A DNA stretch of 61,631 bases from NCBI GenBank assembly GCA_040901795.1, contig JBBDYH010000168.1, positions 1 to 61,631 of the forward strand, read 5' to 3'. Numbering within the stretch: the first letter of the stretch is position 1; each line of letters begins with the position of its first letter. The notes below the pieces were generated by a model. It was given only the letters and a program-made list of their open reading frames with translations. It searched no databases and had not been told where the DNA came from. Shown in pieces: positions 9,465 through 24,459 of this stretch. Position numbers and translations under genes: made by a program. Origin of the DNA: JBBDYH01 sp040901795 (GTDB taxonomy: Bacteria > Planctomycetota > Planctomycetia > Pirellulales > JALHPA01).

Positions 9465-11726
9465 TCACCATTTCAGCGGCGTAATGTTCACCAACCCCGC
9501 GTCGATGTACTGACCCCCGCCAGTCTGACGGCAGTGAACGGCCATCGTGTTTTTACCTTCCCGAAGCGCCGCACGGGCTTCGTCCGAGACGGGTACGCGC
9601 GTGTAGTCGATAACGTAGCCGCGTAGTCGCGCAGCCAGGACGCCGTTGAGATACACCTCGGCGTCCTCATCGTGGTGGATCACGAGCTGCGGCTTGCCGA
9701 GATCGGCGGACTTGATCTCGAATTCGCGTCGCAGCCAGATATCGTTCGTCTCCCACTCGGTGCGCACGGCCGCGCCGGGCGTGCCGCGCGTGCCGAAGCC
9801 GCCGGGACCTTCTTTCCACGAGCTGCCGTCAAACTTCGGTTGCTCCCAACCGTCGGAGGGTTTTTCTAGCGTGTAGCTCCAGGTCAGGCCCTTCTCTTGC
9901 GAAGTCGGTGCGATGACCGTCACCTTCGGCGGCGGGAGGTGTAGGTTGTGCGCGGCCTCGATGACTGCCTTGTCATCAAGCTTGATGACTTCGCGGTCGT
10001 ACGTCATCAGCCCGTTGACTTCAATTTCCACGTCGGTCGTTTGTGTGTATACCGCCGCGGACAGCCCCGGGTCGCCAATCAGCGGGTGCAATCGTTCCAG
10101 CAGATTCACGTATTCGCGAATGAGTGTTTTGCGGTCCGTATAGCTGCGATAACCCCAGTTCCCCTTGGCCTGCCAGGTGTGTCCTTCAAGCGGAAGACCG
10201 AGGCCGCCGAACTCGCCGAGCACGGCGGCGCGTTTTTCCGTGGGTTTCGGCGAACCGGGGCCGGGATAGACGTGAATATCATGGACGTCGCCTGTCGCGC
10301 GGTCGGTCCAGCCGCTGGCGCTGATGACGAGGCGCGTCGGATCCAGTCTTTTCGTCAGGTCCGTAATCCGTGCAGTGTCAAACTGACCCCAGCCTTCGTT
10401 GAACGGCACCCACAGGATGATCGAAGGCGAGTTGTAGTTGGCCTTGATGATGTTGGCCCACTCAGTCTCGAACTGTTTGGCGGACTCGGCGGAGCGGGTG
10501 ATGTCGGGTTGATCGTTGCGGATGTAACGGTCGCCGCTAGGCATATCCTGCCAGACCAAGAGTCCGAGCTTGTCGCAGTGGTAATACCACCGCGCCGGCT
10601 CGACCTTGACGTGCTTGCGCACCATGTTGAAGCCGAGCCGCTTGGTGACTTCGAGGTCGTACTTCAAAGCCTCGTCGGTTGGCGCCGTATATAACCCATC
10701 AGGCCAGAAGCCCTGATCGAGCGGCCCATACTGAAACAGAAACTTTCCGTTGAGCATCAGGCGGTTAATGCCTTGGTCGTCTTTGCCGAGCGAGATCTTA
10801 CGCATCGCGAAGTGAGACCCGACCGAATCGAACGCGTCTTTCGCGCCCCGAGTCACGATCCGCAGTGAATAGAGATAGGGTGAATCGGGCGACCAAAGCT
10901 GCGGGTTCGATATTTTAAGTACAATCTCCTGATCAGGCTTGCCGGTGGACCTGGCCACTTGCTTCGCACCGACGAGCGCCACGACCTCCACCGAATCCAC
11001 ACGCCCGCGCGTGTGTACTGTGACGCGCAACTCTTGCTGGTCAATGTCGGGCACAAGAGTGAAATCGGCGATTGAATCGTGATGCACCGGCTCCAGCCAC
11101 ACCGTCTGCCAGATCCCAGTCGTCGGCGTGTACCAGATGCTGTGCGGCTTTCGCACCTGCTTGCCACGCGGCTGAAACCCAGCATCGCTGGGGTCCCATA
11201 CCGAAACGACGATCTCGTTCTCGGCGTCGTTCTTCAACGCATCGGTAATGTCGAACGTAAACGGATCGTACCCGCCCCGATGGTCGCCGGCTTTCTTGCC
11301 GTTAACCAAGACAATCGTATCCCAATCGACGCCGCCAAAATGAAGCAGAACTCGCTGTCCCTTCCACTTCTCGGGCACGGTGAATGACTTGCGATACCAC
11401 AACCGATTCTCCGGCCCAACTTGCTTCATCACACCCGACAATGCACTTTCGACTGGGAACGGGACCAGGATCTTGCCATCCCAGTCCTGCGGCTGCCCCG
11501 GCGCGCCGGGGTCCTTGGGCCGGATCGCGTAATCCCACAACCCGTTGAGATTCTGCCAATCTTTACGGACCATCTGCGGCCGCGGGTACTCCGGATGCAC
11601 TTTTTCCGGCGTAACGTCCTTGGCCCAGCGCGTCATCAGCGGCGCCTGCTTAGGCTGCCAATCCGCAGCGAACGAGAGTTGCGAGGAGCACAGAAAGAAC
11701 GTGAGCGCCAAAGCGGTGCGGAGCAT
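9465..11726 (-). CDS. Glycoside hydrolase family 2 (beta-galactosidase/glucuronidase-like), secreted
   Basis: A 753-residue exported GH2 enzyme. The signal peptide is MLRTALALTFFLCSSQLSFAA, and the ATG at 11726 (GGAG upstream) sits at its start. A sugar-binding jelly roll at ~40-210 (NGLWDYAIRPKD...LHFGGVDWD) is followed by an Ig-like domain and a TIM barrel. The acid/base glutamate is in FNEGWGQFD (~442) and the candidate nucleophile in LGEFGG (~505). Residues ~620-753 form an extra galactose-binding-like domain ending in a beta-sandwich. It probably removes terminal beta-linked sugars from polysaccharides in the periplasm. Substrate specificity cannot be read here. The gene stops 7 bases from the palindromic element at 9365-9458. 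Confidence 0.88.
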   Translation of the reverse strand: MLRTALALTFFLCSSQLSFAADWQPKQAPLMTRWAKDVTPEKVHPEYPRPQMVRKDWQNLNGLWDYAIRPKDPGAPGQPQDWDGKILVPFPVESALSGVMKQVGPENRLWYRKSFTVPEKWKGQRVLLHFGGVDWDTIVLVNGKKAGDHRGGYDPFTFDITDALKNDAENEIVVSVWDPSDAGFQPRGKQVRKPHSIWYTPTTGIWQTVWLEPVHHDSIADFTLVPDIDQQELRVTVHTRGRVDSVEVVALVGAKQVARSTGKPDQEIVLKISNPQLWSPDSPYLYSLRIVTRGAKDAFDSVGSHFAMRKISLGKDDQGINRLMLNGKFLFQYGPLDQGFWPDGLYTAPTDEALKYDLEVTKRLGFNMVRKHVKVEPARWYYHCDKLGLLVWQDMPSGDRYIRNDQPDITRSAESAKQFETEWANIIKANYNSPSIILWVPFNEGWGQFDTARITDLTKRLDPTRLVISASGWTDRATGDVHDIHVYPGPGSPKPTEKRAAVLGEFGGLGLPLEGHTWQAKGNWGYRSYTDRKTLIREYVNLLERLHPLIGDPGLSAAVYTQTTDVEIEVNGLMTYDREVIKLDDKAVIEAAHNLHLPPPKVTVIAPTSQEKGLTWSYTLEKPSDGWEQPKFDGSSWKEGPGGFGTRGTPGAAVRTEWETNDIWLRREFEIKSADLGKPQLVIHHDEDAEVYLNGVLAARLRGYVIDYTRVPVSDEARAALREGKNTMAVHCRQTGGGQYIDAGLVNITPLKW

Positions 11727-11826
11727 CGTAGCCGTCTCCAGTTGACGAGGAGCAAGTCGCGTCGTAAGCCGATGAAGTGGCCCCAAGGGTTCGCACATCT
11801 TGGCACGGACCGCCGCGAGATTCAAC

Positions 11827-12105
11827 TCAATGCGACCGGTCGGTCCGCAGGTTTTTATCAACGATCGCCGTCAGAATCAGCAGGTAGGCCGCCAGCCGCA
11901 GCCAGTAGAGAACCGTATGCTCGTTGTCGGGGAGGTCCATGACCACCATCACAATCCGCGTCAGGGCGAGAATCACAAACGATACGGCAAAAATCACGAA
12001 CAGACGATCGCGAGTCTGCCTCCAAAAGCGGACGAAAAACAGGGCTGCCACGATCCAACCCAGGGTGATGGCGCCCATCAAGAAGTCGCCCATGTATTCG
12101 TTCAT
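11827..12105 (-). CDS. DUF5985-type small membrane protein A
   Basis: A 92-residue protein with three membrane segments (GAITLGWIVAALFFVRF, LFVIFAVSFVILALTRI, YWLRLAAYLLILTAIV). The pattern 'RFWRQTRDRLF' and the terminal 'LTAIVDKN' match what I recall of the DUF5985 family. It is the last gene of the leftward signalling block, next to a second protein of the same type. The function is unknown; genes of this kind often accompany hybrid kinases, suggesting a membrane partner for sensing (inference). Confidence 0.75.
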   Translation of the reverse strand: MNEYMGDFLMGAITLGWIVAALFFVRFWRQTRDRLFVIFAVSFVILALTRIVMVVMDLPDNEHTVLYWLRLAAYLLILTAIVDKNLRTDRSH

Positions 12106-12163
12106 CGTCCTTCCCTAATCCGACCGAGTGAGAAACGAAGAAGTCAACGAGGATTGGTAAAGT

Positions 12164-12439
12164 TCATTTCGAATCCCAAACCAGGCCATACAACAGCAAG
12201 CAGACTCCGACCAAACCTGGCACTTTACGCCAAACTACGAGCGTGACCTCCTCGATGTCCTTGAGGATCACCAGATCGAGATACAGCATCACGTTTTCGA
12301 CGGTCAGTGCGGCGAAGCACAAGCTGCTCCAGAGCAAGAGCCGAAAGCCGCTGATCTTGTAGCCGCGAAACAGCATGCCGGCGCAAACCAAGCTGGTCAC
12401 TGTGCAGAGGATGTATACGAGTCCTGGGATTCTATCCAT
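12164..12439 (-). CDS. DUF5985-type small membrane protein B
   Basis: A 91-residue protein with three hydrophobic segments (LVYILCTVTSLVCAGMLF, LLLWSSLCFAALTVENVMLYL, VPGLVGVCLLLYGLVW). It shares layout with protein A (short loop with R/K after helix 1, acidic loop after helix 2) and is probably a paralogue. Its start lies 3 bases after the winged-helix gene's stop at 12443, which suggests co-translation. Confidence 0.75.
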   Translation of the reverse strand: MDRIPGLVYILCTVTSLVCAGMLFRGYKISGFRLLLWSSLCFAALTVENVMLYLDLVILKDIEEVTLVVWRKVPGLVGVCLLLYGLVWDSK

Positions 12440-12442
12440 AGG

Positions 12443-12826
12443 TCACCTGTCTTTGCGCAAACGAAACGCATCGGCGAAGCTGCGAATCTTGTCGATCGGC
12501 TTGGTATAAACAGCCGTGATGACGGCCACGCGCCGCTCTCGATACAAGCCGGCCAATCGATCGACAAGACTGGCCAGTTCGGGCCGCTCCGGCCGGTAGA
12601 CGTAGGTGTTCTCGGAGGGACCCGGCGCCAATAATCGCTTCAACTGCAAATCGGCCATCTGCAGCGCGGTCACGTCGGCCGCGGAATAGAGCGCTTTCCC
12701 CGCCGCTTCCGGGGTCCAGACTTTGGCAGGGTCGCTCCGCAACAGCAACAGAAGCTCAAGCTGCGCAACCGTATCGATATGGTCGGCGATGAACTGCTTG
12801 ATGTCCGCGGGAAAGTCTTCGTTCAT
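12443..12826 (-). CDS. Small winged-helix-like protein
   Basis: A 127-residue soluble protein. The N-terminal 75 residues resemble a winged helix (helix 'IDTVAQLELLLLLR', 'WTPEAAGKAL', 'TALQMADLQLKRLL', then a 'YVYRP' wing). The C-terminal helix 'LAGLYRERRVAVITAVYTKP' could mediate dimers. It lies between a hybrid kinase and two DUF5985-like genes, so it may be the DNA-binding or adaptor partner of that set; this is inference. The start could also be the ATG at 12838, 4 bases after the kinase stop. Confidence 0.65.
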   Translation of the reverse strand: MNEDFPADIKQFIADHIDTVAQLELLLLLRSDPAKVWTPEAAGKALYSAADVTALQMADLQLKRLLAPGPSENTYVYRPERPELASLVDRLAGLYRERRVAVITAVYTKPIDKIRSFADAFRLRKDR

Positions 12827-12842
12827 CGCACCATGCATAACC

Positions 12843-14972
12843 CTAGTCGGCGCCCGCAACCACGCCCTGCACGCGCGCCGCCAATTCCGGGCCGGCGAGC
12901 AACTGTTGCAGGGCTTCGAAAAAGACCGGCTTCACCAAATGATGGTCGAATCCCGCTTCACGAGCGCGCCGCCGGTCATCGGCCTGGCCATACCCGGTCA
13001 CGGCCACGAGCATCGTCCGATCAAAGAGCGGCATCTGCCGCAAACGGCTGGCGACTTCGTAACCGTTCATCCCCGGCAAGCCGATATCGACCAGAATCAC
13101 TTCCGGCTGTAGTTCGGTGGCCGCTTCGATCCCCGCGGGCCCATCACAACACACGGCCACTTCATGCCCCCCCAATCGCAACAGCGCCGACATCGTGGTG
13201 GTCAGATCGACATTGTCGTCGATCAACAGGATCCGCCGTGCATCGCTCCTTGGCTCGCAGTCGCGCGATCCCCGCGCCAGGCCGCTGTGGGGTGTGTCGG
13301 GCACGATGACCGGCAAGCGGACGATGAATTCGCTCCCCCGCCCCGTGCCTTCACTGGATACTTCCACCTGTCCGCCATGTAACTCGACGAGACTTCGCAC
13401 CAACGTCAAACCGATGCCCAGGCCGCCTTGCGCCCGGTCGAGCGAGCGGTCCCCTTGCATGAACAGGTCGAACACACGCGGCAGAAGCTGCTCCGGAATG
13501 CCCACCCCGGTGTCGCGCACATGCACTTCGGCGATCTGTTCGGTCTGCTCCACGTCGAGACGAATTCGCCCGCCGGGATCGGTGTACTTGGCCGCGTTGT
13601 TGAGCAGGTTAGCCAGGATCTGCTCGAGCCGTGCGGGATCCGCCAACAGGCGGACCGGGCGGTCGGGCATCGAAATGGTCAACTCGTGTTGTCGGGCTGA
13701 AATCAGCGGCTCGACCGTCGCCACCGCGCGCGTGATCGCCGCTTGCAGCTCGACGACTTCCTTCCGTAACTCGATCTTGCCGCGCGTGATCCGCGAAACG
13801 TCGAGTAGATCGTCCACGAGCCGAGCCATCATCTGCACCTGCCGGGCGAGAATGTCGCCGGCGCGGCGGAACGAACTGGGATCGTCGCGGGCGATCTGCA
13901 CATACTCGAGCGCATTGGCGATCGCCGCCAAGGGATTCCGCAGCTCGTGGCCCAGCATGGCCAAAAATTCGTCCTTGCGGCGGTCGCCTTCCTGAATCTC
14001 GCGATACAAGCGAGCATTGTCGACGGCGACCGCGGCACGACTGGCGAGCTCGTCGGCGAGTGACACTTCCTCGGCACGGAAGGCGCGTCCGGAATCTCCC
14101 ATCACCAGCGTCAAGGCGCCGAGGATCCGCCCTCGCGCAGTGAGTGGCCGGATCAGGGCCGCATGGAGCTCGGTCTGCGGCGTCTCGGCAAACGGATTCG
14201 TAATCGCCAGACCGCTGAGCTGCTCCGGCACGCCACTGTCCAGCACGCGCTCCAAAGCGGCTCGCAAGACATCGTGGGGACCTTCGCGGCCGCCCACGGA
14301 GCGAATCCGCGGCAAGCTATTGCCCGGTTCGAGCCAGGCCAATTCGCTCCGCCACGGCTGGCCGGGCGATTCAACCACGGTGACGCCGGCGAGATCCGCC
14401 AATCGAGGCACCGCCGCACGCAACAGCGATTGCAGCGTGTCGTCGAGGTTCAGCGAATTACTCAAGGCGGCGGTGGCTTCGCCGAGGAACGCAGCGCGGC
14501 GTGCCGCTTCTTCGGCGCTGGCTTGGGCGGCCTGGGCGATGGCCAGGGCGGCGCGCTCTTCGGCTTGCCGGCGGACTTGCTGCGTCTTCTGATAGAGCTC
14601 GACGAAGACGCTGACTTTGGCGCGCAGGATGGCGGGCACGACCGGGGTCAGAATGTAGTCCACCGCGCCCAGCGAATAACCTTGAAAAGCGTGCGTCTCG
14701 TCCGAGAAAGCGGTGACAAAAATGATCGGAGTGCTCTCGCTGCGCTTACGCTGGCGGATCAAGGCCGCCGTCTCGAAGCCGTCCATGTCCGGCATGTTGA
14801 CATCGAGCAGGATGACCGCAAACTCTTCGTACAGCAGTCGGCGCAGCGCCTCACGACCAGAGTCGACAAAGACGACGTTCTGACCGAGTTCTTCGAGGAT
14901 CGCTTCCATGGTCAACAGCTTCTCCGGTACGTCATCGACGACCAGAATGTTGACCTTGTCTTCGTCTGCCAT
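12843..14972 (-). CDS. Hybrid sensor kinase: REC-GAF-HisKA-HATPase-REC
   Basis: A 709-residue cytoplasmic phosphorelay protein with no membrane segments. The N-terminal receiver (~8-125) has VILLDVNMPDMDG. An alanine-rich coiled coil (~128-165) leads to a GAF-like domain (~170-320). HisKA has the phospho-histidine in GHELRNPLAA (~342). The HATPase has 'NLLNNAAKYT' and 'DTGVGIP'. The C-terminal receiver (~590-700) has VILVDIGLPGMNG. A receiver in front of the kinase suggests input from another kinase, plausibly the giant poly-HAMP kinase directly upstream. ATG 14972 (GAG upstream) is preferred over a TTG at 14996. Confidence 0.9.
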   Translation of the reverse strand: MADEDKVNILVVDDVPEKLLTMEAILEELGQNVVFVDSGREALRRLLYEEFAVILLDVNMPDMDGFETAALIRQRKRSESTPIIFVTAFSDETHAFQGYSLGAVDYILTPVVPAILRAKVSVFVELYQKTQQVRRQAEERAALAIAQAAQASAEEAARRAAFLGEATAALSNSLNLDDTLQSLLRAAVPRLADLAGVTVVESPGQPWRSELAWLEPGNSLPRIRSVGGREGPHDVLRAALERVLDSGVPEQLSGLAITNPFAETPQTELHAALIRPLTARGRILGALTLVMGDSGRAFRAEEVSLADELASRAAVAVDNARLYREIQEGDRRKDEFLAMLGHELRNPLAAIANALEYVQIARDDPSSFRRAGDILARQVQMMARLVDDLLDVSRITRGKIELRKEVVELQAAITRAVATVEPLISARQHELTISMPDRPVRLLADPARLEQILANLLNNAAKYTDPGGRIRLDVEQTEQIAEVHVRDTGVGIPEQLLPRVFDLFMQGDRSLDRAQGGLGIGLTLVRSLVELHGGQVEVSSEGTGRGSEFIVRLPVIVPDTPHSGLARGSRDCEPRSDARRILLIDDNVDLTTTMSALLRLGGHEVAVCCDGPAGIEAATELQPEVILVDIGLPGMNGYEVASRLRQMPLFDRTMLVAVTGYGQADDRRRAREAGFDHHLVKPVFFEALQQLLAGPELAARVQGVVAGAD

Positions 14973-15007
14973 GTCGATCTCAGGGCTTGCTTGCAAACGT
15001 CGTAGCG

Positions 15008-15052
15008 GAAGTCGCCAGACTTCCGTGGGTCAGCCCGAAGTCTGGCGACTTC
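15008..15052. repeat. Paired 16-bp hairpin words (GAAGTCGCCAGACTTC)
   Basis: 15008-15023 (GAAGTCGCCAGACTTC) and 15037-15052 (its exact reverse complement) are each near-palindromic and pair with each other. They fill the 112-bp gap between the two kinase genes, flanked by CGTAG and CTAC words like other palindromes here. Confidence 0.9.
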
Positions 15053-15084
15053 GGCTACACATTTCGTCATTCGGGTTTCTTCGC

Positions 15085-21360
<6,276 letters not shown>

Positions 21361-21833
21361 ACGAGGATTCCTGAGCGAAAAATGCACAGACGAGAAGGTT
21401 CATTCCTTGAACGCAACGTTTGATCGGTAGCAGACAAGAAATGCTATGCGGTGATTTCTGACAATCGGCGTCGCACTACTACGATGCAAACACGTTGCTG
21501 AGACACAAGCTTACGACGCCTTGGACCCGGCGCCCTGGCGCCGCAACTTCCACCTTCCTTGCGATGATCCAGCATATCGTCTTGCGGCCTGGACGGTCAA
21601 ACACTTTGACAATTGTTGCAGTGTGGAACAATGCAAATCCATTGTGGTAATTACCACATTCTCCTCAGCGTCCTGTTGGCTTTCGACCCGGGACGAGCGT
21701 TGTGAAGCACAACCGATCGTCGGATTCACACTATGGCATAATGCTTGCATGCTAGCGGGGGCTCACTTGGACGAGTCTCGCCGAAACTGCAATGGATGTC
21801 ACGCCCTGAGTCTGAACTCGAAAGCCTTGCACC
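21361..21833. promoter_or_regulatory. Divergent intergenic region with 16-bp palindrome
   Basis: This is the gap between the leftward giant kinase and the rightward membrane-protein gene. It is AT-richer than its surroundings. It holds a perfect palindrome TGTGGTAATTACCACA (21643-21658), a TTGACA hexamer at 21606-21611 and a CATAAT hexamer at about 21737-21742. The palindrome is a plausible operator; the promoter elements are weak on their own. Confidence 0.55.
21643..21658. promoter_or_regulatory. Perfect 16-bp palindrome TGTGGTAATTACCACA
   Basis: A symmetric site with no mismatch, typical in size for a dimeric helix-turn-helix repressor or activator. It stands 185-290 bases from both divergent start codons. 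No second copy was seen in the window. Confidence 0.6.
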
Positions 21834-22343
21834 ATGCAACTCGAGCAAGACGTCCCGCACCCTCCCGGGACAAATACCGTCGATTTTCAACGCAAGCAGT
21901 TTCTGGCCGAGCGGATCGGCTGGGCGTTAATGGCGTTGTTTCTGGTTTGGGCGTTGCTCGGTGGGTTTGGTGAAGGCTGGGTGAGCCGCCAACAAGCCTG
22001 GAGCGAAGACCGCACTCTCGGACTCGAATACGACCGCTATGGCAGGCGTGGAGCGCCCATGGAGCTCCGTTTGCAACTCCGCCCGGACAAATCGCGCGAC
22101 GAACTCATACTGCATTTAAACCGAGAATTCATAGACGGCGTGGAGCTCGAGCGGATCACGCCGGACTGCCGCAGCATGGTCGTGGATGACGACGGCTCGG
22201 TGGCGACTTTTAGCGCTGATCCAAACGCAAACGACTACTCGATCACGATCGAGTACAAGCCCCGACACGTGGGATCGCTGCATGTAGCGCTGCGCGCTTC
22301 GGGCCAAACCGAAATGGCGTTTGACCAGTTCATTTATCCCTAA
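21834..22343 (+). CDS. Single-pass membrane protein before the YetF gene
   Basis: A 169-residue protein. One membrane helix (IGWALMALFLVWALLGGF, residues ~28-46) is followed by a ~120-residue extracytoplasmic domain of beta-strand character (MELRLQLRPDKSRDELILHLNREF...). I do not recognise the family. It stops 58 bases before the YetF-like gene in the same direction, so the two probably form one unit and interact at the membrane. There is no clear Shine-Dalgarno sequence before the ATG. Confidence 0.7.
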   Translation: MQLEQDVPHPPGTNTVDFQRKQFLAERIGWALMALFLVWALLGGFGEGWVSRQQAWSEDRTLGLEYDRYGRRGAPMELRLQLRPDKSRDELILHLNREFIDGVELERITPDCRSMVVDDDGSVATFSADPNANDYSITIEYKPRHVGSLHVALRASGQTEMAFDQFIYP

Positions 22344-22401
22344 TCCCCCGTACGACGGTCTTGCCCGGCCGTCGGCTCGTACGTATTACGGAGTCGCCGC
22401 C

Positions 22402-22872
22402 ATGGAGATCGTCCTACGTGCCGCAGCGATGTATCTCTTTCTGCTGTTGATCTTTCGTTTGTCCGGCAAGCGCACTTTAAGCGAGGCCGACACGTTCGAC
22501 TTCCTGATGCTCCTGATCATCAGCGAAACCACACAACAGGCGATGATTCGCGACGACCATTCATTCACGAATGCGGCGATCCTGATCGTGACCCTGGTGA
22601 GCTTGACGATCCTGCTGTCTTTCGTCAAACACTGGTCGCGCCGCGCGAGCAGCGCCCTCGATGATGAACCGCTTGTCGTACTGGCCCACGGAAAACTCTT
22701 CGACAAGCGCTGCGACAAACTTAGAATCGACGAGTCGGACATCCTGGAGGCCGCCCGAGAGAACCTCGGGCTGGAGCGATTGGAACAGATCAAGTTTGCC
22801 GTCGTGGAGCGAACCGGCAGCATCTCGATCATTCCGGTCGAGAACGCGCAGAAGCTCGCGCAAAAATCCTAA
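22402..22872 (+). CDS. YetF/DUF421 family membrane protein
   Basis: A 156-residue protein. Three N-terminal membrane helices (AAAMYLFLLLIFRLSGKR, DFLMLLIISETTQQAM, AAILIVTLVSLTILLSFV) precede a cytoplasmic DUF421 domain with 'LVVLAHGKLFDKRC' and 'ESDILEAARENLGLERLEQIKFAVVERTGSISIIP', which match the family. GGAG eight bases before ATG 22402 fixes the start. YetF-like proteins are linked to spore or membrane stress in Bacillus, but the molecular role is unknown. Confidence 0.88.
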   Translation: MEIVLRAAAMYLFLLLIFRLSGKRTLSEADTFDFLMLLIISETTQQAMIRDDHSFTNAAILIVTLVSLTILLSFVKHWSRRASSALDDEPLVVLAHGKLFDKRCDKLRIDESDILEAARENLGLERLEQIKFAVVERTGSISIIPVENAQKLAQKS

Positions 22873-22939
22873 GAACTTCGCCTGCCAACCCTTCGTCTTC
22901 CATTCTGTTTGAACTCCTGAACGCCTGAGGCCCTCTGCT

Positions 22940-22967
22940 GAACCCTGAACCCCGAACCCTGAACCCT
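22940..22967. repeat. Heptamer array, GAACCCT, 4 units, abutting a start codon
   Basis: Units GAACCCT, GAACCCC, GAACCCT, GAACCCT end 4 bases before the ATG at 22972, so the array occupies the place where a ribosome binding site would be. Confidence 0.9.
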
Positions 22968-22971
22968 CAAC

Positions 22972-23886
22972 ATGCTCGATTGCATCATCGTCGGCGGCGG
23001 ACCGGCCGGCCTCAGCGCGGCCTTGGTCCTGGGTCGCTGTCGCCGCAGCGTGCTAGTGTGCGACGCCGGCCGGCCCCGCAACTCACGGGCGACTGCCGTC
23101 AACGGCTTCTTGACACGCGACCGCACGCCGCCGCAAGAGTTTCTCGAAACCGCGCGATCGCAACTGGCTGCGTATCCCAATGTCAATCTGCGGCACGACG
23201 AAGTCGTCAAAGCCGAATGCGACAGCGAGGCCGCCTTTCGTGTGGCACTTTCAACGGGCGAAGATTTCGCGTCGCGCTCACTGGTGCTGGCGACCGGCGT
23301 CATCGATGAGCTGCCCCCTGTGGCGGGTTTAGATGAGCTCTACGGCGGCAGCGTGTTTCATTGCCCCTACTGCGACGGCTGGGAGTGGCGCGACCGCCGC
23401 CTTGCCGTCTACGGGCGCGGCGAAAGTGGGATGGGCCTGGCCGCCAAGTTAAGCCTCTGGAGTCGCGACTTGATTCTCTGCACCGACGGGCCCCATGAAC
23501 TGGCCGCCGAACAGACGGCGGCGCTGGCGCAGATCGACGCTCGAATTGCGACCCAGCGCATCGAGCGGCTGGACGGAATCAATGGCAAACTCCGGGCGAT
23601 TCACTTCACCGACGGAACTCGGCTCGAACGAGACGCGATGTTTATCGTCACGCGACAAGTCCAGGCTTCTCCCCTCGCCGCCCGCCTCGGCTGCGAAGAC
23701 CGCGAGCGCCGCACCGTACCCACCGGCGACCATCAAAAGACGCACGTGAAAGGTCTCTATGTCATCGGCGACGCTTCCCGCGACGTACAAATGGTGATCA
23801 TCGCCGCCGCCGAAGGCGCCGATGCCGCCTTCTCAATCAACAAGTACCTCTTGGCCCAAGAGCTGCCGGCGGAGTTGCTGGATTAG
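22972..23886 (+). CDS. Thioredoxin-reductase-like FAD/NAD(P) oxidoreductase
   Basis: A 304-residue class II pyridine-nucleotide disulfide oxidoreductase. The FAD motif CIIVGGGPAGLSAA is at the N-terminus, the redox pair CPYC is near residue 129, and the NAD(P)-binding 'YGRGESGMGLA' follows. A late FAD contact is 'GLYVIGDASRDVQM'. The NADPH motif lacks the usual GxGxxA pattern in full (GRGESG). It is likely cytoplasmic and reduces a thioredoxin-like protein or a small disulfide. No thioredoxin gene is adjacent. No Shine-Dalgarno sequence: a heptamer array sits directly upstream. Confidence 0.87.
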   Translation: MLDCIIVGGGPAGLSAALVLGRCRRSVLVCDAGRPRNSRATAVNGFLTRDRTPPQEFLETARSQLAAYPNVNLRHDEVVKAECDSEAAFRVALSTGEDFASRSLVLATGVIDELPPVAGLDELYGGSVFHCPYCDGWEWRDRRLAVYGRGESGMGLAAKLSLWSRDLILCTDGPHELAAEQTAALAQIDARIATQRIERLDGINGKLRAIHFTDGTRLERDAMFIVTRQVQASPLAARLGCEDRERRTVPTGDHQKTHVKGLYVIGDASRDVQMVIIAAAEGADAAFSINKYLLAQELPAELLD

Positions 23887-23911
23887 AACGGAGTTAGGAA
23901 AGGCTCGGCAA

Positions 23912-24448
23912 TTACGGGGTCGTCCCAACCTCCGACACTACTCTCTCAGCCTCCTTTGAATTCAATCCGAAGCTCTCGACAAAGGACAGCACCGCCTCTC
24001 GTTTCGGCCTGAGGATTTTGCGGTCGCGCATTGCCAGTGATGGCACAAGTTGGCCGCCGACCATGCCTCGCTCCGGAACGAACGTGTGAGTGATATTGCC
24101 AAGTTGGTCCCGGCAAAGCCATGCCCTCGGCTGATACTTGCCGCCGGACAGGTTTGATCGCAAGATCGAAATCAGGCCGCCGTTTGTAAGATAGTCCGTG
24201 ATTTCGTCCGACTCAATTGGCGCAGCCATCTCGGCATCCGGCGCAATGGCTTCCATTTCGTCTTCGGGCAACTCCATCGTCATCGGCTCGAACGGATCGA
24301 TTGGGATCTCGACCCGAAAAACGCGGCGGCCGTTTACGCCGAGCGGGCCGCGGTCTTCGACGACTACTCCCCATAGCTTTTTCGGCCCCATGAGAACACT
24401 GACGCGATCACCAACCTGAAACGCAGACTGTCCATGGGCCGTAGTCAT
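23912..24448 (-). CDS. Partner protein of the HEPN gene (SH3/KOW-like N-terminus)
   Basis: A 178-residue protein of unrecognised family. Residues ~10-50 (FQVGDRVSVLMGPKKLWGV) look like a small SH3/KOW-type barrel. The middle is acidic (ELPEDEMEAIAPDAE). The C-terminal part (YQPRAWLCRDQLGN, then LRPKREAVLSFVESFGLNSKEAERVV) is mixed alpha/beta. ATG 24448 follows AGGAGCTGAA and lies 11 bases after the HEPN stop, so the two are co-transcribed. It may be an antitoxin or regulator for the HEPN protein; this is inference from position only. Confidence 0.65.
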   Translation of the reverse strand: MTTAHGQSAFQVGDRVSVLMGPKKLWGVVVEDRGPLGVNGRRVFRVEIPIDPFEPMTMELPEDEMEAIAPDAEMAAPIESDEITDYLTNGGLISILRSNLSGGKYQPRAWLCRDQLGNITHTFVPERGMVGGQLVPSLAMRDRKILRPKREAVLSFVESFGLNSKEAERVVSEVGTTP

Positions 24449-24459
24449 TTCAGCTCCTG

